Of a DNA stretch of 64,000 bases, positions 25,645 through 35,700 are shown one piece after another. The position numbers and the translations under genes are program-made. The DNA is from an uncultured Chlamydiae bacterium. GTDB lineage: Bacteria > Chlamydiota > Chlamydiia > Chlamydiales > Rhabdochlamydiaceae. Position 1 is the first letter of the stretch; the number at the start of each line of letters is the position of its first letter. The stretch spans positions 1-64,000 of the forward strand of contig CAIJXB010000015.1 in NCBI GenBank assembly GCA_903824495.1, in the 5' to 3' direction. The notes under the pieces are model-generated. The model was not told the DNA's origin. It did not search any database and saw nothing but the letters and a program-made list of their open reading frames with translations.

Positions 25645-26131
25645 CGCTTAAAAAAGAAAGACATGAAGAAAGGGCAGAGATTTTCTCATCAACCATAGAT
25701 GAATCTGGACCTTTTAAGAGCTCATCTCTTGAGAAGGAATAAGTTTCTTCTGAAATAAGATCCGTTGCACTCATCCCTCGGCCAGAAAGGACTTTGACGA
25801 CTTGAGTCGTCAATAGTTGACCGCTTTTCAGGAACACGGTTCCTGAAAAAACACCGCGACTTTGGCTTTCGACTTTTAAAACCCCAGCCACTTTCCCTGC
25901 TACCGTATCCCCTGAAATCTCCCAAACTCCGAGAGAAGAAGGCTTAGCAATAAAATGAATAGAAGGCGATATCATAACATTTCTCGTTCCATCTGGAGCC
26001 ACCTTAACGTTTAAAGAAGCCGCAGCAGCCTCTTCTAGCGGGATATCCGAAACAGCCTCTACCGCAGAAAGACTTCCCATCACACATAAAGAGTACACAC
26101 CACTAAAAACAAGAAACATACAAAATCTCAA
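25619..26131 (-). CDS. Exported protein of unknown function
   Basis: The 170-residue product begins with a signal peptide (MRFCMFLVFSGVYSLCVMGSLSAVEA) and continues as a beta-rich domain of about 140 residues (VKVAPDGTRNVMISPSIHFIAKPSS, GKVAGVLKVESQSRGVFSGTVFLKSGQLLTTQ) without Cys pairs or a membrane anchor. The final part overlaps tsaB. It should be periplasmic. I cannot assign a family. Upstream is 199 bp of AT-rich sequence shared with the divergent rpsU. Confidence 0.7.
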   Translation of the reverse strand: MRFCMFLVFSGVYSLCVMGSLSAVEAVSDIPLEEAAAASLNVKVAPDGTRNVMISPSIHFIAKPSSLGVWEISGDTVAGKVAGVLKVESQSRGVFSGTVFLKSGQLLTTQVVKVLSGRGMSATDLISEETYSFSRDELLKGPDSSMVDEKISALSSCLSFLSATVDADIR

Positions 26132-26330
26132 ATATATTATTTTATAATTAACAAATAATAAAAAAATTAATTAACATCAACAATTAAAGAACAAACTATC
26201 ACGAAAGGCGCAGGCCATCTCAAAAAAAGCAAAACACCCTCTTGAATAATAACGCCCCATGTTGTAAGATGTATTCACATCGATATGTAGTGTATATTAG
26301 CATTTAACAACCATTAAGGATGAAATATTC

Positions 26331-26528
26331 ATGCCCAGCGTCAAAATTCGTGCCGGAGAACCTCTTGATAAAGCTCTTAGAGCTCTCAAAAAAAAATTAG
26401 ATAAAGAAGGAATCATGAAGGCAGCTAAAGCTCACCGCTTCTATGACAAACCTTCCGTAAAAAGCCGCGCAAAATCAAAAGCTGCTCTCAAGTACAAAAA
26501 AGTAAAAATCTTTCGCCCTGCTCAGTAG
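26331..26528 (+). CDS. rpsU: 30S ribosomal protein S21
   Basis: The 65-residue, highly basic protein matches bS21 ([22 protein letters not shown], an Arg/Lys-rich middle and the [14 protein letters not shown] tail). It joins the 30S platform late and helps mRNA binding. TAAGGATG lies before the ATG. The gene is followed by its own strong terminator and then dnaJ, the order seen in Chlamydia and similar to the rpsU neighbourhood elsewhere. Confidence 0.97.
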   Translation: MPSVKIRAGEPLDKALRALKKKLDKEGIMKAAKAHRFYDKPSVKSRAKSKAALKYKKVKIFRPAQ

Positions 26529-26562
26529 CTTCTTTTGCGTCAGAACTTTTGACTATTTTATC

Positions 26563-26602
26563 ATAGCAAACTCGTTTACAAAACCAGTTTGCTATTTTTT
26601 TA
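26563..26602 (+). terminator. Intrinsic terminator after rpsU
   Basis: A 10-bp perfect stem (ATAGCAAACT/AGTTTGCTAT) with a 13-base loop is followed by TTTTTTTATT. It separates rpsU from dnaJ, whose ATG is 35 bp further on, so dnaJ needs read-through or a promoter inside the hairpin region. Confidence 0.9.
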
Positions 26603-26636
26603 TTAATGATCCCCTTGATTTTTGAGGTGTTTTACT

Positions 26637-27806
26637 ATGACAGATTACTACAAAGAACTTGGAACAACAAAGAGCGCTACTCAAGAAGAGATCAAAAAAG
26701 CCTACCGTAAAAGTGCTCTCCAATACCATCCAGATAAAAACCAAGGCAACCCCGAAGCTGAAAAGAAATTCAAAAAGATTTCTGAAGCCTACGAGGTTCT
26801 CAGTGATGAAAACAAAAGACGGATCTACGACCAGTACGGAGCCGATGCTGTAAAAAATGGCATGGGTGGCATGGGCGGCGGCGGTCATCATGGTGGATTC
26901 TCCTCAATGGAAGAAGCTCTTCACACCTTCATGGGCGCCTTTGGCGGCGGTGGTGGTGGAAGTCAAGAGTCTATTTTTGATTCCTTTTTTGGCGGGGGCG
27001 GTTTTGACGGAGGAGGCCATAGCTCAGCACGTCAAGGCGCTAGCAAGCGCATGAATCTTTCCCTTTCCTTTGAAGAAGCGATACGCGGTGTGGAAAAAGA
27101 AGTCTCTCTCACTAATTACGCCTACTGTGGAACCTGCGAAGGATCTGGAGCTGCAACATCTTCTAGCATCAAAACATGCTCAAAATGTGGCGGAAGAGGG
27201 CAAGTTCATCAAAGCCGAGGCTTTTTCAATATGGCAACCGTTTGTCCTAACTGTTCAGGCAAAGGAAAAACAATTTCCGATCCTTGCAAGAGCTGTCATG
27301 GAGAAGGTCGCGTTAAGAAAAAGCAAAACACCACAATCAAAGTCCCACCAGGGGTTGATAGCGGCATGCAAATGAAGATGGCTGGATATGGAGATGCAGG
27401 AGAAGGCGGAGGCCCAGCGGGTGATCTTTACGTCCACATCACTGTTGCAAATCACAAGTTCTTCCAAAGAGATGGAGATGATCTTCTCATCGAAGTTCCT
27501 ATTACCTTTTGTGAAGCAGCCCTTGGAGCCAAAAAAGAGATCCCAACAGCTCTTGGCGGCGCATTGAAGCTGAATATTCCAGAAGGCACTCAATCTGGAA
27601 AGATTTTAAAGATCAAAGGTGAAGGCGTTCCAAATGTTCATGGGCAAGGCAAGGGCGACATGCTCGTTAAACTTTTAGTCGAAACACCAGTTGACCTTTC
27701 AGAGAAGCAAAAATCTGTCTTAGCAGAGTTTGCTGAACTTGAAAAAGATCACAATTCCCCTAGAAAAAAAACGTTCTTTGATAAAATCAAAGTTCTGTTT
27801 TCTTAA
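26637..27806 (+). CDS. dnaJ: Chaperone DnaJ (Hsp40)
   Basis: The ATG at 26637 has GAGGTG 9 bp upstream and begins the J domain directly ([14 protein letters not shown]), giving 389 residues. The full type I layout is present: J domain with HPD (YHPDKNQG), a Gly/Phe-rich region that is unusually Gly-rich (about residues 77-130), four CxxCxGxG zinc-finger repeats ([32 protein letters not shown]), then the two beta-barrel substrate-binding domains. It stimulates DnaK ATPase and delivers unfolded clients. Confidence 0.97.
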   Translation: MTDYYKELGTTKSATQEEIKKAYRKSALQYHPDKNQGNPEAEKKFKKISEAYEVLSDENKRRIYDQYGADAVKNGMGGMGGGGHHGGFSSMEEALHTFMGAFGGGGGGSQESIFDSFFGGGGFDGGGHSSARQGASKRMNLSLSFEEAIRGVEKEVSLTNYAYCGTCEGSGAATSSSIKTCSKCGGRGQVHQSRGFFNMATVCPNCSGKGKTISDPCKSCHGEGRVKKKQNTTIKVPPGVDSGMQMKMAGYGDAGEGGGPAGDLYVHITVANHKFFQRDGDDLLIEVPITFCEAALGAKKEIPTALGGALKLNIPEGTQSGKILKIKGEGVPNVHGQGKGDMLVKLLVETPVDLSEKQKSVLAEFAELEKDHNSPRKKTFFDKIKVLFS

Positions 27807-27814
27807 ATCTTAAG

Positions 27815-27845
27815 AGGGAGAGTCGCTTCTGACTCTCCCTTACTT
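27815..27845 (+). terminator. Hairpin terminator after dnaJ
   Basis: A 9-bp GC-rich stem (GGGAGAGTC/GACTCTCCC) with a 6-base loop is followed by a short T-rich tail (TTACTT). The weak U-run means termination may be partial, leaving some read-through into the protease gene. Confidence 0.7.
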
Positions 27846-27899
27846 CCACATTGACAACTAATTTTTCCTTTCGTAAACAGAAGTCAAACGAGGTTACTC

Positions 27900-29042
27900 A
27901 TGTTTACGAAACGATTCAATTTTATGACAGTAGGTGGCATTCATATCGGCATAGACCTAAGCTGGCTCTTCATTGCCATTTTACTTTCATGGACTTTAGC
28001 AATCGGACATTTCCCTTTTGCCTATCCCGGACATTCAGCTGGGGTCTATTGGGTGATGGGAGTTACTGGAATGCTTGGTCTTTTTGTGTGCATTGTTTTG
28101 CATGAGCTAGGCCATGCTTTTGTCGCTAAACATTATAAACTGCCTATCTCTCAAATCACCCTCTTTCTTTTTGGAGGTGTTGCAGAACTTAAAAAAGAAC
28201 CAGAAAGTCCTAAAGTAGAGCTTTTCGTTGCACTTGGTGGCCCTATCGTCACTTTAGTCCTCGCAGCGCTTCTTTTTGTTTCCACATACTTTGGAACTGT
28301 TTGGCACTGGCATTTTATGATCTTGGGAGTGACAAGCTACCTTGCAACAATCAATTTTCTAATCCTTATTTTCAACCTCATTCCAGCTTTTCCTTTAGAT
28401 GGGGGCCGAATTTTAAGAGCTCTTCTATGGAAGGCAAAAGACAACTTAGCATGGGCTACTAAAATCACAACACGCCTTGGATCTGCATTTGGATTTTTCC
28501 TTCTCTTCTTTGGACTCTTCAGCTTCATTACAGGGAATTTACTAGGAGGTATGTGGCTTGTTATTTTAGGCCTGTTTCTACAAAGAGCAGCTTCTGCTTC
28601 TCGAATGCAGTTTTATGTAGGCAAAGAGCTTAAAGGGGAAAAGGTTGCTAAGTTCATGACAAGCAGCGTTGAAAGCGTTTCTCCAAACATGACGATTTCA
28701 GAGCTTTTAAAAGAGCATTTTTATAGATCTCACCACCACCTCTATCCTGTAGTCGATGGAGAAAAACTGCTGGGCTATATTAGCCTCTCTGAAATTAAAC
28801 AAGCCCCTCTAGATCAGTGGAATAGCACCTTTGTAAAAGATCTGCTAGTTCCTCTTTCTGAATGTGCCATCGTGTCCCCTCAAACCACCGCCTTAGAGGC
28901 TTTAAACCTCATGCAAGAAGCGGAAGGGCATCCTACCCTACTTGTTGTTGAAGGCTCCAAACTCGTAGGGCTTTTGACCTCTCAAGACCTTTTTAGGCTC
29001 ATTGCCTTGAAGATCGAACTTGAGGATGAAAGCAAAAAATAG
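27900..29042 (+). CDS. Site-2-type intramembrane metalloprotease with CBS pair
   Basis: The 380-residue membrane protein has a zinc-binding HELGH (H68, E69, H72) in its second or third helix and the distal Asp in NLIPAFPLDGGR (D167), the two marks of S2P/RIP zinc proteases (M50). A C-terminal cytoplasmic tandem CBS domain (about residues 245-370: MTSSVESVSPNMTISEL..., ALNLMQEAEGHPTLLVVEGSKLVGLLTSQDLF) probably senses adenine nucleotides. Such M50B/CBS proteins cut membrane-bound regulators in other bacteria; the target here is unknown. GAGG lies 8 bp before the ATG. Confidence 0.92.
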   Translation: MFTKRFNFMTVGGIHIGIDLSWLFIAILLSWTLAIGHFPFAYPGHSAGVYWVMGVTGMLGLFVCIVLHELGHAFVAKHYKLPISQITLFLFGGVAELKKEPESPKVELFVALGGPIVTLVLAALLFVSTYFGTVWHWHFMILGVTSYLATINFLILIFNLIPAFPLDGGRILRALLWKAKDNLAWATKITTRLGSAFGFFLLFFGLFSFITGNLLGGMWLVILGLFLQRAASASRMQFYVGKELKGEKVAKFMTSSVESVSPNMTISELLKEHFYRSHHHLYPVVDGEKLLGYISLSEIKQAPLDQWNSTFVKDLLVPLSECAIVSPQTTALEALNLMQEAEGHPTLLVVEGSKLVGLLTSQDLFRLIALKIELEDESKK

Positions 29043-29113
29043 CCATTCATGTTTATATTTACAACGTGCAGTGATGGATTTTGGTTTATATTTCGAACAT
29101 GACAGCTAAAGAT

Positions 29114-29728
29114 CTACTTTTTTTTACGCAGTTTTGTGTAGAGATATCCAATTACGCAAGGAACGAGAACGATTAAAACTGCGATGATGAGATCGGAATC
29201 GATCTCTATCTTTTCATAGAGAATGAGCCATTGTTTTCCAAAAAAGTAGCCGATGGATAAAAATGTACTCACCCATAGAGCTCCTCCTAGATACGCATAG
29301 TGAGCAAAATGTCTGTAGGAAAAGCCAGAAGTTCCAGCAGAGATTCCGGTAAGATGTCTTACTCCAGGAATGAAGTAGCCAATCAAAAGGGCCCACTTAC
29401 CAAACTTTTCAAACCAATCATGCGCTTTTTGAAATCTTTTTTTCGTAAGGCCGACCCACCTTCCGTATTTAGTCACAAGGAACTGCCCCGCTGTCCTCCC
29501 AATCAAATAGCTCACGGTGATTCCGCATAAAGCACCAAAAAAAGCAGCTAGTATTGTTGGAATGACCGGCAAATTCCCCTTATGCATTAAGATGCCCGCA
29601 AAGACCATCAAGGTCTCTTCAGGCACTGGCAGTGCGATGATCCCGGCAGTAAGAAGCAAGAATAAAGCAATGCTCCCATACTGCATGAGCCATATAGAGA
29701 AAATATCTTGAGCGGGCAAAAAGTCCAT
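29114..29728 (-). CDS. DedA-family membrane protein
   Basis: The 204-residue product belongs to the DedA/VTT family, proposed to be lipid transporters or flippases that affect envelope integrity. Family marks are PVPEETLMVFAGILM, the GALCGITVSYLIGRTAGQ helix with its conserved G-x-x-x-G-R, FEKFGKWALLIGYFIPGVRHLTGISAG (containing the FxPGxR motif) and a final membrane helix with a basic KLRKKK tail. AGGATAG lies before the ATG. It is convergent with the S2P gene. Confidence 0.92.
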   Translation of the reverse strand: MDFLPAQDIFSIWLMQYGSIALFLLLTAGIIALPVPEETLMVFAGILMHKGNLPVIPTILAAFFGALCGITVSYLIGRTAGQFLVTKYGRWVGLTKKRFQKAHDWFEKFGKWALLIGYFIPGVRHLTGISAGTSGFSYRHFAHYAYLGGALWVSTFLSIGYFFGKQWLILYEKIEIDSDLIIAVLIVLVPCVIGYLYTKLRKKK

Positions 29729-29789
29729 AAGTACTATCCTATTTTAAAATCGCAGTATAGGCAAAAGAAACATTTTCTCCAAACCACTA

Positions 29790-32700
29790 TCACTGCCCCG
29801 CATAGCTAGAGAATATCTCATAAGCCGCACCATCGAATAAAACACTCGCTGACTGATAGTTTTTATTCAGTACATAGGACGCTGAGCCATCTATCAATAC
29901 TCCCCCTAGAGGTGCAATGGTAATATGGTTTGTGAACGCATGTCCACTTGCGTCTTTTATAACAAAGGCCTGTCCTGTTGTCGGAGCCGCTGGAAGATTT
30001 ATCGTTAACGGATTAAAAGGCGTTGTCGGAACGCTACATTTTAAGTAGTAATCTGTCGTTAAAGCCGTATAGGGGCTTTGTGTATACGAAACAGAGGTAA
30101 CTGCCAAAACAGACCCAGAGTTTTGCCAAGTTGGATTTACTCCTGTTCCATTGGAAGTCAGGGTTTGTCCTGTTGTTCCTGTTCCTGACACAACACTCAC
30201 AGCACTTGTACCAGTTCCTAAGACTACTTGGTGATTGGTTCCTTGGGTTGCTGTATTAAGCGAAGAAACTCCTCCATCAAAAGAAAGTGTTCCTACTTGT
30301 ACCTCAGCCGGGTGAGTTGTCAAAGTTGGATTCACTTGTAGAGTAGCGTTAACAATCGAAATACCTGAATAGTAGAGATTCCCTGTTCCCGTTGCCCAAT
30401 AGGTGGTTCCAGCCCCTGTAATGGATGTAGTTGTTATAAACATGCCAGATGAAGAGTCAAGGGTAAATGCAGGCACTCCACCTACCTGTGTAATAAAACA
30501 AGAATTTACAAGTAAAAACCCATTTGTGACGATAAAACTATCTCCATAAACAGTAGCATTAATGAAAAGCTGAGAAACTCCTCCTCCATTATATATACTT
30601 GCAACAGTACCAGCAAAATTATTACAACCAATAATATTCATACTCGTATTTGTTAAATTGTAAATTCTATATCCACTTGGGGCTATCGAAGCGCAATTGT
30701 TCTGAGAAATAGTTGGAGCATTTGAAGGAGCAGAGCTTGTTGAGACAACACACTGACCTGCTACAGGTGTAAATATACAATTGTTGAAAACTATCTTTGG
30801 AGTCCCGGTCCCACTTTGAGTAAAAGCGTCACCAGTCGTAGGTTTAAATTCGATCTGTGTTATGAAACACTCCTCTCCTGTTGTAACGCTTGTATAAGTC
30901 ACATTTCCTGTTATGACAACACCTGCTGCCGCAGACGCTAAATTCACAAAAGGGGATAGAGCTATGCTCTCATTATAGGTACCTGGCCAGATCCATACCG
31001 TCTGAGGAGTAGTTGAAGTTGCAACAAGAGCTGCTGCTGTAATGGCTGATTGAATGGTTGTGTATCCAGCTCCACCTTGTGAATCCACGACAAACTTAGA
31101 AACTCCCTCAGAGTTCGCTGAAATCGTTGTCCAAGTTGGAGATGCACCTGTTCCATTAGAGGTGAGGACTTGGCCTGATGTTCCTGTTCCTGATACTGTA
31201 GAAACAGCGCTTGTGCCAGTTCCTAAAAGTACTTGGTGATTGGTTCCTTGGGTTGCTGTATTAAGCGAAGAAATTCCTCCATCAAAAGATATTTGTCCTG
31301 ATTGAAAGCTTGTAGCATTCGCGGTCAATGCAGGATCGATAGGAACACCTGTTAGAATCGCTCCATAAAAGACATTTCCCGTTCCTGTCACCCAGTACGG
31401 AGTTCCTGTATCAAAAAGGCAGTTTCGAGCGTAGAGAGTCCCTCCGTTCATTACTACATTATGACTGATCATTATACAATCGTTCATAATGAACTGATAA
31501 TAAACATTCAATGTCTCAAAGAATGTGCAGTAAGAAAAGCTAAAACCTTGACCTCCCCCGTTTAAAAAAGAAGAACCCGCTCCTCCTGAGGTGTTTGTAG
31601 AATAAGCAGTTATGCCTACGATTGCGTTATAGTTCTGATTGCCAGAAGAAGCATTCATCGAGCAAAGATATTGATAGATTACTCCATTAGGATTTGTTCC
31701 GCTGATACCAGCTCCACTACCATTGGTTGCATTGAATATACATTGGCTGAAATAAATATTGCTAGCTCCTATGCCACCCATAGAAAAAGCGTCTCCCGTA
31801 GCAGGAGTATTGAATACCAGGTTATGCACAAACACTGTTTCACCACTTGCTGAAGGAGAATATGTTGCGTTACCTGTAACAAATACAGAATCCGCCGTTG
31901 CAGCTGACAAATTGACATAGGACGCCATTGTTAGATCTTCCGTATAGGTGCCCGGCCATATCCATACAGTCTGTTGCGTTGTTGAAGTCGCAACGGCTGC
32001 GGCTGCTGTAATAGCTGCTTGGATCGTTGTGTACCCTTGAGTCCCTCCAGAATCGACCACAAACTGAGAAACACCCTCTGTCGTACCTCCTAAACCTGAA
32101 GAGTTGATAGTTATAGAATTGGTCCCAGAGGTTATGCTTATATTACTGCCTGCTACCACACTAAAATTACCAGAGCCATCAGGAGAGAGCGTATTAATAG
32201 TCAGAACGCCAGGGTTATCTTGCCATGTAGGATCTGCTCCTGTTCCATTAGAAGTGAGAAGCTGACCTGTTGTTCCTGTTCCTGATACTGTAGAAATAGC
32301 GCTAGTGCCGGTTCCTAAGAGCACTTGGTTTACAGTTCCTTGTGTAACAGTATTTAAAGCTGTTACATTACCATCAAATGAAATAGAATCCACTTGAGAG
32401 GGAAATCCTGTTGCAGATCCCATCGTAGGATCGATCGCAGAGCCTGTAGATCCAGTACCATCAAGAGCAGTTCCAAAAGAGGTTACATTTCCATAAAATA
32501 GCGTTCCCGGCCCTGTTGCCCAGTATGTATTATGACATGTCACTGAAGAATCAAAAATAACAGCATTTGCAAATTGTACAGAGCAGTTTACAAAAGGAAG
32601 ACTTCCAGCTCCCTTACACTGACAGCCTTCTACCCATAAAACAACGTTAGAGCTTGAAACAACATAAGAGTCATTTACATAAGAACCTAAATAATAAAGA

Positions 32701-35700
32701 TATGTATCATTTGTTATTGTACTTGCTGTATTAGCAGAAACAACATAGCATCCGAAACATCTTATAAATATTCCTGATCCACCGCTTACATCAAATATCT
32801 TACGACTGCTAGAAGCATTTAAAAGACAATTTTGCATGAAAATTTCTGCATTTCCATTAGTATTCGTAGAAACAAAAGAATTTCCTGTTGTTCCATTAAA
32901 AGTACAATTATTGAAGAATACATGACAAAGAACAGATCCTGCTAGAGTGAATGCTGCTCCGCCACCACTGGGAGTCGTGATAACTATTCCTTTCATGCTC
33001 AGGAAAGCATTTGTGGCTACTGGAGTGTACGTAACATTTCCTACAACAAAAACGCCTGTACCATTTGCCTCAGCCAAATTAACGTAGTCATGAAGAGTTA
33101 AAGTTTCATTGTAGGTCCCTGGCCATATCCACACAGTCTGTGGAGTTGCTGAAGTCGCAACAAGTGCCGCTGCATCAATAGCTGACTGAATCGTTGTATA
33201 ACCGGCATTCCCTTGTGAATCTACTACAAATAAAGACACCCCTTCAGTTGTTCCTATAGCTGGATTTGCTTGCCAAGAAGGCGCCGCTCCTGTCGTAGCC
33301 ATGAGCACTTGATTCGTTGTACCATTGGGAAGCCAGGTTGTAACTCCCGTATTGCTTGTGATCAAAACTCCATTATCGATCGTTGATAAGGTTGAAAGGG
33401 CGCTTGTTGCAGTTCCTAGCACAACCTCCCCTGAAGTAAGGGTTGTGGGGTCTAGAGAAGTAACACCTCCATCAAAAGAAATAGAACCGCCTTGGAATTC
33501 ATAACCTGTTGATGTTAATCCAGGATCAATTAAAGTCGCTGATCCTCTAGAAGGATTTATGTTTGTATAGAATAAACCTCCAGTTCCTGTTGCCCAATAA
33601 GTACCTGTTTGACAAGTTACTGATGTAAATGAAATATCTAGCTTTGCTGAAGCTCCAATTGCAAATGATGGATTACTGCCGACACTTTGAAGAAAACTGT
33701 TCTTCATAAACATGTAGGAGTCGTTCTGTAACGAAAATGAATCATTTCCAGACATTCCATTCATCAAAATTAAACAACTACCGCCAAATATCGCTGCTGT
33801 ATCAGTTGAATTCTGGACACAAGAAAACACATAGTAGTTAGAGGCAGTAGAAGACCCCGTATTAAATGTTTTATGACCTGACGAAGCATTAAATACACAT
33901 GAATTAATGAATATGTTATCGCCTGCTGTATTACTTACAGTGAAGCAATCTCCTGTCGTTCCATTGAATATACAGTTTTCAAAGGTAGGCACACAATCAT
34001 GCGTACCTGAGAACGTAAAGGCAGATCCACCCCCACTTGGAGTTGAGAATGTAATATTATTTGCTGTAAATGTACCTGAATTTGAAGTACTCAAAATCGT
34101 ATTTCCAACAATTCTAACCCCTGTTACAGAAGCAGATGCTAGATTTACATAAGATGAACCAATAGTTACATTTTCTGTATAGGTTCCAGGCCAGATCCAT
34201 ACTGTTTGAGGGGTGGTAGATGTAGCAACAAGAGCTGCTGCTGTAATGGCTGCTTGAACCGTTGTGTATCCCGCGTTTCCTTGAGAATCAACAACAAACT
34301 CAGAAACTCCCTCAGTCTGCGTAAAATCTTGCCAGGTCGGAGCCGCAGCTCCATTGGAAGTAAGTACTTGTCCAGAGGTTCCAGCTGCCACATTAGAAAG
34401 CGCGCTAGTAGCGGTTCCAAGGACTACTTGATTAGCGGTTAATGTTGTAGGATTAAGAGCACTAACTCCTCCATCAAAAGAGACGTCTCCAACCTGCAAT
34501 GTTTCTGGATTGCGAGTCAAAGTCGTATTTACTCGTGACGATCCATCTAAATTGATAATCGCGCCATAATTGATGGTTCCGGTCCCTGTTGCCCAATAGG
34601 TTCCAGCTGTAGAAACTGTAGAATTAAGAGCATACAAAGATGATGTGCCATCAAGAGTAAATAAGGCGCCACTTGCAACAGACGTCGCATAACAGCCAGT
34701 TACAATACCAACCGATGATGACGAAAGAGATATGTTATCTACATAAATACAAGATGAGATCGCAAGTAGTGATCCGCTAAATGTAGAACCTGTATCTGTA
34801 CATAGGTTATTAGAGTCCGTAAGGTACAAAGAAGAATTTGTGAAGTTATAAATCTTATACCCTGCTAGAGCTGTTGATACGCAATTATTTTGATAAATGG
34901 TATTCAAATGGGTCCCACTACTATTGCTGGAGACAAAACAGGCCCCTGCCACAGGCTTAAATACACAACGATCAAATGTAAGAGTCGGAGCTCCCGTTCC
35001 TGAGACTGTAAAGGCAGCTCCTGTAGTAGGAGCAAATTCTATGCCATTGCAATAAAAATATTCACTAGTAGCAACTGTTGCATAAGAGGCGCTTCCATTA
35101 ACAATCACCCCTGATGCTCCGGAGGCCAAATTAACAAAAGGCGCTAATATTAGATCTTCTGTATAGGTTCCTGGCCACACCCAGACGGTCTGTGGCGTTG
35201 TTGAAGTAGCAACAAGTGCCGCTGCTGTAATAGCAGCTTGAATAGTCGTATAACCAGCCCCGCCTTGAGAATCTACGACGAACTCAGAAACTCCTTCTGT
35301 TGAACCTCCTGCTGCAGCTTGCCATGTAGGATCAGCTCCTGTTCCATTAGAAGTTAATACCTGTCCTGATGTTCCTGTTCCTGATACTGTAGAAACTGCG
35401 CTAGTGCCGGTTCCTAAAAGTACTTGGTGATTTGTTCCTTGAGTTTTTGTATTTAGAAAAGATACTCCCCCATCAAAAGAAATATTTCCTACCTGCATCT
35501 GATAATTACCAAGAGTAAGTAATGGATCTATTTTTGTGGCTGTGCCTCTAGAAGGAGACATTCCATTATAGTTAATTGTTCCATAGCTTCCTGATACCCC
35601 AGAAGCCCAAAAACCAGTTCCTGAATTGCAAGTTACAGTTGTATTATCCACGTCTAGTGTAGATCCACTCTGTATTTGAAAAAGAGAACCCGATCCAACA

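Noticed and set aside
29043-29113. Two copies of GTTTATATTT in the S2P/DedA gap
   Set aside because: They are only 10 bp long and AT-rich, with no palindrome or promoter arrangement; chance is the simplest explanation.
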